Source: Pseudoduganella violaceinigra DSM 15887
GTDB taxonomy: Bacteria > Pseudomonadota > Gammaproteobacteria > Burkholderiales > Burkholderiaceae_D
Assembly (NCBI RefSeq): GCF_000425385.1
Contig: NZ_AUDI01000012.1
Location: 124,001-188,000, forward strand
Length of the DNA: 64,000 bases
Reading direction: 5' to 3'
Positions 27,368-35,976 of this stretch are shown here, piece after piece. Both the position numbers and the translations under genes were made by a program. How positions within the stretch are numbered: the first letter of the stretch is position 1; each line of letters begins with the position of its first letter. The notes beneath the pieces were generated by a model. The model saw nothing but the letters and a program-made list of their open reading frames with translations, was not told the DNA's origin and did no database searches.

Positions 27368-28030
27368 ATGAAGAAAATCCTGTGTATTTCGCTGGCTGCC
27401 CTGTTCAGTACTTCCTTCGCTGTTGCGCAGGCTGCCGATAACGACGCCTACAAAGCCGCCAAGGATAAGGCTGAATCCGATTACAAGGTGGCGAAGGACA
27501 ATTGCAAGACCCTGAAGCACAACGCCGAAGACGTCTGCAAGGAAGAGGCCAAGGTAGCGCTGGCCCGGGCCGAGCTGGATGCGACCACGCAGCACCAGAA
27601 CACGGCCAAGGACGTCGAGAAAGCCAAGCGCAAACTGGCCGATGCTGAATATGACCTGGCCAAGGAGCGCTGCGACGATATGAGCGGTTCGGCAAAATCG
27701 GTTTGCAAGTCCGATGCCAAGTCCGCTCATAAGACCGCACTGGCCAATGCAGGCGGCAGCACCACCTCGAATATCGCGCAGACCACGCGCGAAGCTGGCG
27801 CCAACCTGGCCGACACCGCGTCCGACACCATGATCACCACCAAGGTGAAGGCTGAAATGGCAGCCGATCCATTGGTCAAAGCCATGGATGTGCACGTGGA
27901 AACCCAGAAAGGCATCGTCATGCTGAGCGGCTTTGTGCCTTCCAAGGCAGAGGCTGACAAGGCTGTCGAACTGGCCCGCAGGGTCGAAGGCGTGCAGGAG
28001 GTGAAATCCTCCCTGCAGATCAAGAAATAA
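27368..28030 (+). CDS. BON-domain periplasmic protein
   Basis: A 220-residue exported protein. It has a signal peptide to about residue 22, then a Lys/Ala/Asp-rich helical region with four Cys (NCKTLKHNAEDVCKEEAKV and RCDDMSGSAKSVCKSDAKS, two similar repeats), and a C-terminal BON domain at about 150-218 (TTKVKAEMAADPLVKAMDV). BON proteins such as OsmY bind membranes and are often stress-induced. A CTGTG/CACAG inverted repeat lies upstream at 27290-27309. A terminator follows. Confidence 0.85.
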   Translation: MKKILCISLAALFSTSFAVAQAADNDAYKAAKDKAESDYKVAKDNCKTLKHNAEDVCKEEAKVALARAELDATTQHQNTAKDVEKAKRKLADAEYDLAKERCDDMSGSAKSVCKSDAKSAHKTALANAGGSTTSNIAQTTREAGANLADTASDTMITTKVKAEMAADPLVKAMDVHVETQKGIVMLSGFVPSKAEADKAVELARRVEGVQEVKSSLQIKK

Positions 28031-28048
28031 CTTTCTCTGATCGAGCCC

Positions 28049-28079
28049 AAGCCGGTGCATCGCGCCGGCTTTTATTTTC
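28049..28079 (+). terminator. Rho-independent terminator after the BON gene
   Basis: Stem AAGCCGG/CCGGCTT followed by TTATTTT. Confidence 0.7.
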
Positions 28080-28116
28080 CTTGATTTAATGATGATCGTC
28101 ATTTATATTGAGCTGC

Positions 28117-29418
28117 ATGATAGCCGATACCATCTCCCAGCGGTTGCAACGCCGCGGCATCCACTACGCGTGGGTCATCGTTGCCTTGACCTTCCTGACC
28201 GCGCTGACATCGTCCGCGGCGCTCGGTTTGCCGGGCGCACTGCTGCAGCCCCTGAGCCGGGAATTCGGCTGGGGCGTGGACCAGATCTCATCGGCCCTGG
28301 CGGTACGCTTCGCCCTGTTTGGCCTGATGGGGCCCTTCTCGGCGATCCTGATGGAGCGCTTCGGCTTGCGCAATGTGGTGGTGACGGCGCTCAGCCTGGT
28401 GACGGCCGGTTCTCTGCTGGCGCTGGGGATGACGCAGTTTTGGCAGCTGGTGCTGCTGTGGGGCGTGATGCTGGGCGTTGGATCCGGCATGACCGCGCTG
28501 GTGCTGAGCGCGGTGGTCTCCACGCGCTGGTTCGAGACCCGCCGCGGCCTGGTGGTGGGCTTGCTGACGGCCAGTTCGGCCACGGGACAGCTGATCTTCC
28601 TGCCGGTCGGCGCCTGGCTGGTGGAGCACTTCGGCTGGCGTATGGCGGTGGTGCCGGTGCTGGTGGCATGCGGCCTGGTCGCGCTGGCGGTCTTCGTCTT
28701 GATGCGCAACCGCCCATCGGACGTCGGCCTGGCACCGTATGGCGCAATCCAGCCTGCCGCTGGGCAGGCTGCGGCGCCGATGGCGGTGGGGTTCGCGACG
28801 CCGTTTCGCATCCTGCGCGAAGCGTCCGGCAGCGCGGTATTCTGGCTGCTGGCTGGCAGCTTCTTCATCTGCGGTCTGAGCACGAATGGTTTGATCCAGA
28901 CCCACTTCATCTCCCTGTGCGGCGACGCCGGCATGGGGCCCGTGCCGGCGGCATCGGTGCTGGCCATGATGGGCGCCTTCGACCTGGTGGGTACCATTTC
29001 TTCCGGCTGGCTGTCGGACCGCTACGACAACCGCAAGCTCCTGTTCTGGTATTACAGCCTGCGCGGCCTGTCGCTGCTTTGGCTGCCGTATTCGGAGTTC
29101 ACGCTGTACGGCTTGTCGCTGTTCGCCATGTTCTACGGCCTCGACTGGATCGCCACCGTGCCGCCGACGGTGCGCCTGAGCGCGACCACGTTCGGCAAGG
29201 AGAAGGCGGGAATGGTGTTCGGCTGGATCGTTGCGGCCCACCAGTTGGGCGCTGCTGTCGCGGCCTTCGGGGCCGGGCAGGTGCGCACCCTGCTGCTTAC
29301 GTATAACCCGGCGCTGTTCGCCGCCGGCGCGGCCTGCCTGGTGGCGGGAATGATGGCGCTGGCCATCCGCCTGCGCCCCGCCGCAGCCTCCGCGCCGACG
29401 GTGGCCAAGGCGGCGTGA
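28117..29418 (+). CDS. MFS transporter (oxalate/monocarboxylate-carrier type)
   Basis: A 433-residue inner-membrane permease with 12 predicted TM helices. The opening RRGIHYAWVIVALTFLTAL and the GFGWGVDQISSALAVRF-like segment are typical of the MCT/OFA group of the major facilitator superfamily. The ATG at 28117 is used, and an upstream TTG at 28108 is in frame. A near-palindrome, AATGATGATCGTCATT, lies at 28088-28103 just ahead. The substrate is probably a small carboxylate, by family. Confidence 0.85.
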   Translation: MIADTISQRLQRRGIHYAWVIVALTFLTALTSSAALGLPGALLQPLSREFGWGVDQISSALAVRFALFGLMGPFSAILMERFGLRNVVVTALSLVTAGSLLALGMTQFWQLVLLWGVMLGVGSGMTALVLSAVVSTRWFETRRGLVVGLLTASSATGQLIFLPVGAWLVEHFGWRMAVVPVLVACGLVALAVFVLMRNRPSDVGLAPYGAIQPAAGQAAAPMAVGFATPFRILREASGSAVFWLLAGSFFICGLSTNGLIQTHFISLCGDAGMGPVPAASVLAMMGAFDLVGTISSGWLSDRYDNRKLLFWYYSLRGLSLLWLPYSEFTLYGLSLFAMFYGLDWIATVPPTVRLSATTFGKEKAGMVFGWIVAAHQLGAAVAAFGAGQVRTLLLTYNPALFAAGAACLVAGMMALAIRLRPAAASAPTVAKAA

Positions 29419-29489
29419 GATTGGGATAGATTGTTGTTCGTTGCTCCTTGCTATGCTGTTCGCTCCAACAACAGGAGGGGAGAAGGGCA

Positions 29490-30155
29490 GTGACGAAGTC
29501 GATCGAAGAACGCCTGGCGGCGCTAGAGCAGGAAAACGCCAGCCTGCGCAAACGAATTTCGCGCCAGAGCGCGGCCTGGCTCTTCAGCGTGCTGGCGCTG
29601 GCGGGCGGTGTGGCCGTCGCCGGGGCGGCGGTCCAGGATGCCGTGTTCGACAGCATCAGGGCCAAGGAGCTGGTGGTGGTCGATTCCAAGGGCACGGTTC
29701 GTGCCCGCGTCGGCGGTGACCTGCCCAATGGCGTCATGGCCGGAGGGCGCGTTTCGAATCGCGGCACCAAGGCCGCGGGCATGATCATTTATGACGAAGA
29801 AGGCATCGAGCGGGGCGGCTATATTACGGCCGACGAAGGCAGCAATGCCATGATCACGCTCGATTCCAAGCACCGCATGGCGGCAATCATGGTGGCCGGT
29901 CCGGATGAAAGCCAGAGCAGCGCGATGAGCCTGATCACCAAGGCAAGCACGATCGAGATGCGCGCGGACGACAACGGCTCGCGGCTGACGATGAGCGACA
30001 AGGACGGCGTGAAACTCCAGCAGCCTGCGATCGCGGCACTGGCGCCGGAGAACTGCAAGATGTTCCGGGAAATCGAGAAGAAGGAACCTGGCAAGCGCTG
30101 GTGCCAGAAGCGCTTTACCGACGCTGCCTGCCAGGCTTGCCTTGAGGGGGGCTGA
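29490..30155 (+). CDS. Hypothetical coiled-coil, single-span membrane protein
   Basis: A 221-residue protein starting with GTG at 29490, 12 bases after AGGAGGGG. Residues 3-22 form a short coiled coil (IEERLAALEQENASLRKRI), then one membrane span at about 27-48. The C-terminal part has repeated beta segments with the pattern V.DSKG.VRA...G, ending in a Cys-containing tail (CQKRFTDAACQACL). I do not recognise a function. Its stop is adjacent to the convergent MAPEG gene with no gap. Confidence 0.65.
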   Translation: MTKSIEERLAALEQENASLRKRISRQSAAWLFSVLALAGGVAVAGAAVQDAVFDSIRAKELVVVDSKGTVRARVGGDLPNGVMAGGRVSNRGTKAAGMIIYDEEGIERGGYITADEGSNAMITLDSKHRMAAIMVAGPDESQSSAMSLITKASTIEMRADDNGSRLTMSDKDGVKLQQPAIAALAPENCKMFREIEKKEPGKRWCQKRFTDAACQACLEGG

Positions 30156-30539
30156 TCAGGAATGTGCCAGGATCGCCAGGCTGACGCCAATGCCGGCGAA
30201 CCACACCAGCGTGCGCAGCGTGGCCAGGTTGCTGATGTAAATGATGCTGTAGGTCACGCGGATCAGGACGAAGACCATCGCAAGGATGTCGATGCGGTCC
30301 TGGTTCGCGTGGGCCTGCTGCGCGAGGATGACGGCTGCAATGAACAGCGGCAGGGCTTCAAAGCCGTTCTGGTGTGCGGCAATGGCGCGTTTGGCCCAGC
30401 CTTCCTGGCGCCCCGCCCATTGGCGCGGCTCGGCGTTATCGTAGCGGTCCTTGGACTTGACCGAAGCGACTTTCGGCGTCAGTGCCACCGCCATGGGCAG
30501 GATGCAGGCTGCTGCGATGCACCAGTTTGCAAGCGTCAT
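30156..30539 (-). CDS. MAPEG family membrane protein
   Basis: A 127-residue four-helix membrane protein with the MAPEG pattern: RAIAAHQNGFEALPLFIAAV (helix 2, with the conserved Asn-Glu) and VRVTYSIIYI-like sequence in helix 4. The family includes glutathione-dependent membrane enzymes. Bacterial members of this size are mostly uncharacterised. It lies 17 bp downstream of the S9 peptidase on the same strand and may be cotranscribed with it. Confidence 0.85.
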   Translation of the reverse strand: MTLANWCIAAACILPMAVALTPKVASVKSKDRYDNAEPRQWAGRQEGWAKRAIAAHQNGFEALPLFIAAVILAQQAHANQDRIDILAMVFVLIRVTYSIIYISNLATLRTLVWFAGIGVSLAILAHS

Positions 30540-30556
30540 CTTCTACTTCTCCTTAT

Positions 30557-32671
30557 TTATTGAAGGTATTTGGCGAGCCAGCCATGCACTTCGTTGTAGA
30601 AGTAGCGGCTGTTTTCGCCTTTCAGGATCCAGTGATTCTCGTCCGGGAATACTACCAGCTTGCTAGGCGTATTCAAACGCTGTTGCGCCGCAAAGTTCAT
30701 CAGTGCGTTGTTGACCGGCACACGGTAATCGAGTTCGCCCACCGTAATCAGGATCGGCGTCTTGAAGCCGGTGCCTTTCTCGTGATTCCCGCCCTGCATG
30801 ATCGGGCTTTGCTCGCGCCACACCGGCAGGTCGCTCCACACCGGGCCGCCGCCATTGATTTCGCGGCCGTAGATGCTGTCGCTGGTACCCCATTGCATCA
30901 CCAGGTCCATTTCGCCGGCGTGCGACACGATCGCCTTGTAACGGGTGGTGGTGGCCTGCAGCCAGTTGGCCAGGTGGCCGCCGTAGCTTGCGCCGCCCGC
31001 AGCCAGTTTGGTGCCGTCGATGAATGGATACTTCTTGATCGCTTCATCCACCGCCCAGTTGATTTCGTCGCCCGGGCCCTTCAGCGGATCGTACTGGAGC
31101 GAGCGCGCGAATTCTTCGCCGTAGCCGGTGGAGCCTTTGTAGTCGGTCAGCAGCACCACATAGCCCGGCTTGGCCAGCAGGTGGTAATTCCAGCGCAGTA
31201 CGAACTGGTCGCGCCACATGCTGGCAGCACCGCCATGGATGACTGCGAACAGCGGATACTTCTTGTTCGGATCGAAGCCGGCCGGCTTCACGATCATATT
31301 GTGGATCTGGCGGCCATCCGGGGTCTTGAACCAGAAGTGCTCCGGCGCCTGCCAGTCGATGCTTGCGGCTTTCTCCACGTTGAAGGAAGTCAGGCGTTTC
31401 GGCGTACCGTTGAAGGCATAGATTTCCGGCGGGTTGATCGAGGATTCCCAGACGCCCACCAGGGCCTTGCCGCCCGCGCTCAGCGCGTTGATCGAACCGT
31501 TCGGCAGCGAAGGCTCTTCACGCTTGTCGCCGCCGCTGTAGTTCATCGAGCTGACCTTTTCCAGGCCGGCATGCTCGAAGGAGTAGTAAATGCGCTTGCC
31601 GTCGTTTGGCAGGGCGATGCGCGAGATCGAGCGGTCCAGGTCCTGCGTCAGGATTTTTGGCTGCGCGCTGGTGAACGGCCACGTGAAGCTCGCCAGGCGG
31701 GTCAGGTCGTACACCTTGTGCGGTACTTCCTCTTCGGTCAGGGCGAACAGGGTCTTGCCGTCCGGCGCGAAGCGCAGGTCGTGATAGCTGCGGACGTCCC
31801 GGGTCAACTGCACCGGCTCGCCGCCCGCCAGCGCCACGCTGTAGACCTGGGTGAAGGTCGAGGCGCGCGCCGCTTCGTTGCGGTTGGTGGAGGCGGCAAA
31901 TACCACGCTCTTGCCGTCCGGTGCCCAGACGGCGTTCAGCGACTGGCCTTCGTCGCCCTGGCTGCCGCCAAAGCCAGGCAGGGCGGCCAGCTTGCTGCCG
32001 GCCAGGATGTCGCGCGGCGTTGCCCCCGCCTGCGCTTCCATCACGAACAGGCGCACCTGCTTGTCGTCCAGCCATTTATCGAAGAAGCGCGGCGGGAAGG
32101 ATTCGTAGGCGCGGGCGCTGTATTTGCGGTCCTTGCGTTCCTTGGCGGCCTTCTTCACGGCTTCTTCATCGTCGGCGCCGGGAAAGACTTCGCTCACGAA
32201 CATGATCTGTTTGCCGTCCGGGCTCCACTTCGGCATGCGCGCACCCAGCGTCAGACTGGTCATGCGCTGCGCCTCGCCGCCATTGGCCACGTCGAGGCGG
32301 TAAATCTGCGGCGCTTCGTCGCCCTCGCGCTTGGCGACGAACAGCAGGAAACGGCTGTCCGGCGACCAGGCATGCGCGGATTCGCTGCCTTTGCTGAATG
32401 TCAGGCGGCGCGCTGCGCTGTCGTCAACCAGGGACTTGATCCAGATGTCGGACCATTGGTCCTTGCTGTCGTAAGCTGGATCGGTGACGGAGAACACGGC
32501 CCACTTGCCGTCGGGGCTTGGCTGCGGGGCGCCGACGCGCTTCATCAGCCACACGTCTTCGTGGGTGATGGCATGCCTGGCCGGTTCGACCGCGGCCGCC
32601 TGAGCCAGGGTGGCGCTGGCGCCGAGGATCAGCAGGGAAGTGAGCTTGGGGAGGATTTTTGTTGCAATCAT
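30557..32671 (-). CDS. S9-family prolyl-oligopeptidase-like peptidase
   Basis: A 704-residue exported serine peptidase. It has a signal peptide ending LAQAAA, an N-terminal beta-propeller (WSPDGK, FAPDGK and WAPDGK blades), and a C-terminal alpha/beta hydrolase with nucleophile Ser561 in GGASYGG. The catalytic Asp lies in the VGELDYRVP region and the His in DENHWIL. It probably hydrolyses peptides in the periplasm, of dipeptidyl- or acylaminoacyl-peptidase type. Complete. Confidence 0.95.
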   Translation of the reverse strand: MIATKILPKLTSLLILGASATLAQAAAVEPARHAITHEDVWLMKRVGAPQPSPDGKWAVFSVTDPAYDSKDQWSDIWIKSLVDDSAARRLTFSKGSESAHAWSPDSRFLLFVAKREGDEAPQIYRLDVANGGEAQRMTSLTLGARMPKWSPDGKQIMFVSEVFPGADDEEAVKKAAKERKDRKYSARAYESFPPRFFDKWLDDKQVRLFVMEAQAGATPRDILAGSKLAALPGFGGSQGDEGQSLNAVWAPDGKSVVFAASTNRNEAARASTFTQVYSVALAGGEPVQLTRDVRSYHDLRFAPDGKTLFALTEEEVPHKVYDLTRLASFTWPFTSAQPKILTQDLDRSISRIALPNDGKRIYYSFEHAGLEKVSSMNYSGGDKREEPSLPNGSINALSAGGKALVGVWESSINPPEIYAFNGTPKRLTSFNVEKAASIDWQAPEHFWFKTPDGRQIHNMIVKPAGFDPNKKYPLFAVIHGGAASMWRDQFVLRWNYHLLAKPGYVVLLTDYKGSTGYGEEFARSLQYDPLKGPGDEINWAVDEAIKKYPFIDGTKLAAGGASYGGHLANWLQATTTRYKAIVSHAGEMDLVMQWGTSDSIYGREINGGGPVWSDLPVWREQSPIMQGGNHEKGTGFKTPILITVGELDYRVPVNNALMNFAAQQRLNTPSKLVVFPDENHWILKGENSRYFYNEVHGWLAKYLQ

Positions 32672-32784
32672 TGCACTGGCTTCGTTGAATCAATCGAATC
32701 GCGGATAGTGAGGAATCAGGGGCCCCCTGTCAATGCGCTGTTACTTGGGCGTTACAAAGCATGCGCATGGTAGACTCGCGGCCC

Positions 32785-33561
32785 ATGAATTCCATCCTCG
32801 CGCTGAAACTCTTCCTCGTTCCTTTCCTGATTTACGCCGTCACCCTGGCTGGCCGGCGCTGGGGCCCCGCCGTTGCAGGCTGGCTCTCGGCTTTTCCGAT
32901 CGTGGCCGGACCGATCCTGCTGGCGATCGCGCTGGAACAGGGCAGCGGCTTCGCTGCCGCAGCGGCGGAGGGAACCTTGATGGCCGTGCTGGCCATGATT
33001 GCCTTCAGCCTCACTTACGCGTGGGCGTCGGGGCACCTGGGCGTGGCGGGTGCGATGCCGGTCGCGCTGTGCGCGTGGGCGGTCGCGGTGGCGGCACTGC
33101 AGTCGATGCGGTTGTCGTTGCCATTTGCGGCGATCGCGGTGGTTGGCGCGCTGCTGGTTGCGCCGCGCTTGTTCCCGGCGCCCGGCCCGCAGGAGCAGGC
33201 GCAGCCGGCCAGGCGCGGCGGCGACCTGCCCTGGCGCATGCTGGCGGGGGCCGTACTGGTGATGTCGGTCAGCGCCGCGGCGGCAGGACTGGGCCCGCGC
33301 CTGAGCGGCTTCTTCGCCATGTTCCCGGTGATGGGGACGGTGCTGGTCGGCTTCACGCACGTGCAGGCCGGCCGCGGCAGCGCTGTGATGCTGCTGCGCG
33401 GCACGATGCTCGGCTACTTCGCCTTCGCCGCCTTCTGCGTGTCCATCGCGCTGCTGCTGCGCGCCCAGCCGGTGCCGGCTTCGTTCTTCTGCGCCTTCGT
33501 TTTCGCGCTGACTATCCAGCTCTTGGTAAAAGCCGCATCGTCAAGGCGCCCGACTGCATGA
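32785..33561 (+). CDS. Hypothetical polytopic membrane protein
   Basis: A 258-residue protein with about eight hydrophobic segments and few charged residues, opening MNSILALKLFLVPFLIYAV. Function unknown. An in-frame ATG at 32761 is possible but overlaps the gap to the divergent S9 gene. The C-terminal 50 bp overlap the convergent P450 gene. Confidence 0.7.
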   Translation: MNSILALKLFLVPFLIYAVTLAGRRWGPAVAGWLSAFPIVAGPILLAIALEQGSGFAAAAAEGTLMAVLAMIAFSLTYAWASGHLGVAGAMPVALCAWAVAVAALQSMRLSLPFAAIAVVGALLVAPRLFPAPGPQEQAQPARRGGDLPWRMLAGAVLVMSVSAAAAGLGPRLSGFFAMFPVMGTVLVGFTHVQAGRGSAVMLLRGTMLGYFAFAAFCVSIALLLRAQPVPASFFCAFVFALTIQLLVKAASSRRPTA

Positions 33562-34924
33562 CGAAGCCGTGGTATTCCCCGCTGTCGCCGTCGACCGAAA
33601 CAATGTCGAAGGCCCCCAGCAGGCAAGCCATGGCCACCTTGATCTCGAGCAGGGACAGGTAGCGTCCCGGGCACAGGCGCGGCCCCGAACCGAACGGCAT
33701 GGCCAGCTGGCGCACATTGCCGCCGTCCAGCCAACGCTGCGGATCGAAGGCGGCGGCATTGTGCACTTTCGCTTCCGACACGCTGTCGTGCCGCAGCACG
33801 CACCAGAGCACGCAGTCCTTCGGCACCCGCACATCGCCCACCACGCAGTCATGATTGGCCTGCAGCGGCAGGAAGGGCGCCGGCGGTTTGAGGCGCATGG
33901 CTTCGTGCGCGCAGGCGTCGACGAATTCGAGCCGGTCCATTTGCTCGATCGTGAATGCCGACGGATCGGGCGCCACCCCGCGTACCTCCTCCTGCGCCCG
34001 CTGCAATGCGGCTGGATGGCGCGCCAGCAGCCATATCAGCCAGGACAGGGCGCTGGACGTGGTGTCCTCGCCCGCCAGCAGCATGGTGCTGACATTGCCG
34101 ATCACCGCTCCCTGGTCGATGCCGCTGCCTTCCTGGTCCGCTGCGGCCAGCATGGCTTCGAGCATATTGTGCGGATGGCTGGCGCGGGACGGATCGTCCT
34201 GCATGCGCTGGCGCGCCTTGGCGATGAAGCCGTTGGTCGCCGCGCGCGTGGCCCGCACGGCGGCTTCCAGCCGGCGGTCATAGGGCAGCTTGACGTAGCG
34301 CCAGTAGGGCACCGGCATTAGGGAGCGGCGCGCCGTTCCTTCCATGATGAGTTCCAGCTGCCGCTGCACCACATCGTCGCCGTTTTCAATGGTGTTGACT
34401 TCCTCGCCGAAGGCCAGGCCGGCAATCACGTCGACGGTGTAGCGCTTCAAGTCCGCATTCAGGGCGATGGGACGGCCATCCCGGGCGGCCTGGGCCCAGC
34501 GCTGCTGCAGGCGTGCGCCAACGCGCGCCAGCAGGGGGAAGTAGGCTTTGATCGCGTGCGGCGCAAAGGCCTGCATCACCATCTTGCGCTGCTTGCGCCA
34601 GACTGCTCCCTCGGCCAGGAAGACGCCGCGTTCGCCGCCCAGCTCATCGGAGACCCGGGCCGTGACGTCGGGCCGGCGGAAGCCATCGGGCCGTTCGCGC
34701 AGGATGGCGCCGACCAGGGCCGCATCGGCGACCACCAGTACCTGCTGGCGGCCGATCCGCATCTGGAAGAGGGGACCGTAGCGGCGGGCCATGGCTTCGA
34801 CGTCGGCGTGCACCTTGCTTGGCCGCAGCTGCAAGGTGTTGCCAAGAAAAGGCAGGCCCCTGGGGCCGGGGAGAGCGGAAATCCGGCGCGGCGCGCTGGC
34901 GGCCGAGGTAGTCGTGGTATCCAT
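33512..34924 (-). CDS. Cytochrome P450
   Basis: Heme monooxygenase of 470 residues from the chosen start. The oxygen-activation helix has AGEDTTSSALSW, the ExxR region has HEAMRLKPP, and the heme ligand is Cys418 in FGSGPRLCPGRYL. A proline-rich hinge (LPGPRGLPFLGN) near the N terminus is typical. In-frame ATGs at 34975 and 34966 exist, but no ribosome site supports them, and 34924 leaves room for a promoter beside the divergent AraC gene. No ferredoxin or reductase partner is nearby. Substrate unknown. Confidence 0.92.
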   Translation of the reverse strand: MDTTTTSAASAPRRISALPGPRGLPFLGNTLQLRPSKVHADVEAMARRYGPLFQMRIGRQQVLVVADAALVGAILRERPDGFRRPDVTARVSDELGGERGVFLAEGAVWRKQRKMVMQAFAPHAIKAYFPLLARVGARLQQRWAQAARDGRPIALNADLKRYTVDVIAGLAFGEEVNTIENGDDVVQRQLELIMEGTARRSLMPVPYWRYVKLPYDRRLEAAVRATRAATNGFIAKARQRMQDDPSRASHPHNMLEAMLAAADQEGSGIDQGAVIGNVSTMLLAGEDTTSSALSWLIWLLARHPAALQRAQEEVRGVAPDPSAFTIEQMDRLEFVDACAHEAMRLKPPAPFLPLQANHDCVVGDVRVPKDCVLWCVLRHDSVSEAKVHNAAAFDPQRWLDGGNVRQLAMPFGSGPRLCPGRYLSLLEIKVAMACLLGAFDIVSVDGDSGEYHGFVMQSGALTMRLLPRAG

Positions 34925-34958
34925 GTCGGCCAGTATGCGCGCGCTAAGTGGGGCGGTC

Positions 34959-34986
34959 TTGAACATTTGCGACATCGCGCTACAAT
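34959..34986 (+). promoter_or_regulatory. Promoter of the AraC-type gene
   Basis: TTGAAC (34959-34964), 16 bp, TACAAT (34981-34986). Transcription would start at about 34993, one base before the ATG at 34994, implying a leaderless message. Confidence 0.4.
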
Positions 34987-34993
34987 GCTCCGC

Positions 34994-35833
34994 ATGTTGC
35001 CAATTAGTACATTCATCGTGCCGCGCCGGTCGCTCGCCTCATGTGTGCGGGCGGTCGTGGTGCGCAGTACGATCGGCTGCGAGCTGCCCGATGAACAGCG
35101 CTTGAACCGCTACCCGGCAAGCGCATTTCCAACCCTGTTCCTGCAGCTGGCCGGGCAGTCCGTGATGGTCGAACCGTGGCGGCCGGAGATGGTCTGTCCG
35201 GAAGGCGGCGTGCTGCTCTCGGGTATCCAGCAAGGACCCACCGCCTCGGTCAACCCCGGCCCGGCGCATTTCATGATGGTTCTGTTTTTCCCGGACGCGC
35301 TGCACCGGCTGACCGGGATCGACATGAATGGTCTTGCCGGCCAGTTCCTGCCCATCGACGCATTGCTCGGCGCCGAATGGCGGGAACTTGCCGCTGGCAT
35401 GCTTGCGGCAGCCAGCGACGAAGCGCGCGTGGCGCTGCTGGAGGAATTCCTTGAGCCGCGCTGGCAGGCCGTGCGCCAGGGCGGGCCGTTTGATGGCGCC
35501 GCCGGCGACTGGGTGCGCCGCCTTGGCGCGCAAGCCGCCGCCGCAGGCATCGGCCGCAGCGCGCGCATGGCCGAACGCCGCATACGCGAATGGGCGGGCC
35601 AGCCGCTGCGCCGCTTGCGCCGCGCCTATCGTGCCGAACAGTCCTTCCTTGCAGCCCGCGACGAGGCCTTGAAAGGCAAGATATCGCTGGGCGATGTGGC
35701 GCAGCGCGGCGGTTATTCCGACCAGGCGCATATGAGCCGCGAGGCCCGTGAAATCAGCGGCCTGAGTCCAACGGAGATCCTGCGGCGCGGGCTGGAGGAT
35801 GAGACTTACTGGATCTACCGCATCTGGAATTAA
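34994..35833 (+). CDS. AraC-family transcriptional regulator
   Basis: A 279-residue regulator with an N-terminal sensing domain (opening MLPISTFIVPRRSLASCVRA) and a C-terminal AraC DNA-binding domain at about 185-270 with two helix-turn-helices (ISLGDVAQRGGYSDQAHMSR). It is divergent from the P450 and a natural candidate for its regulator. An in-frame ATG at 34985 overlaps the predicted -10 box, so 34994 is preferred. Confidence 0.88.
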   Translation: MLPISTFIVPRRSLASCVRAVVVRSTIGCELPDEQRLNRYPASAFPTLFLQLAGQSVMVEPWRPEMVCPEGGVLLSGIQQGPTASVNPGPAHFMMVLFFPDALHRLTGIDMNGLAGQFLPIDALLGAEWRELAAGMLAAASDEARVALLEEFLEPRWQAVRQGGPFDGAAGDWVRRLGAQAAAAGIGRSARMAERRIREWAGQPLRRLRRAYRAEQSFLAARDEALKGKISLGDVAQRGGYSDQAHMSREAREISGLSPTEILRRGLEDETYWIYRIWN

Positions 35834-35961
35834 GGGGCAGCCCATGGCCGTAGCCGGCGAGGATGCGGCGCCAGCTGCCATCGGCCTGCACCGCGTCCAA
35901 TGCGCCTTGCCAGCGTGCCAGCGTGCCAGCTTGCTCCGCGCCGTGGGCCTCGTCAAGGCGC

Positions 35962-35967
35962 TATAAT
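35962..35967 (+). promoter_or_regulatory. Consensus -10 box before the helicase gene
   Basis: Perfect TATAAT 10 bp before the helicase ATG, with no recognisable -35 at 16-18 bp. If used, the leader is only about 3 nt and there is no Shine-Dalgarno. The rest of the 143-bp gap holds only a short CAGCGTGC repeat near 35911. Confidence 0.35.
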
Positions 35968-35976
35968 CGCCACGCC

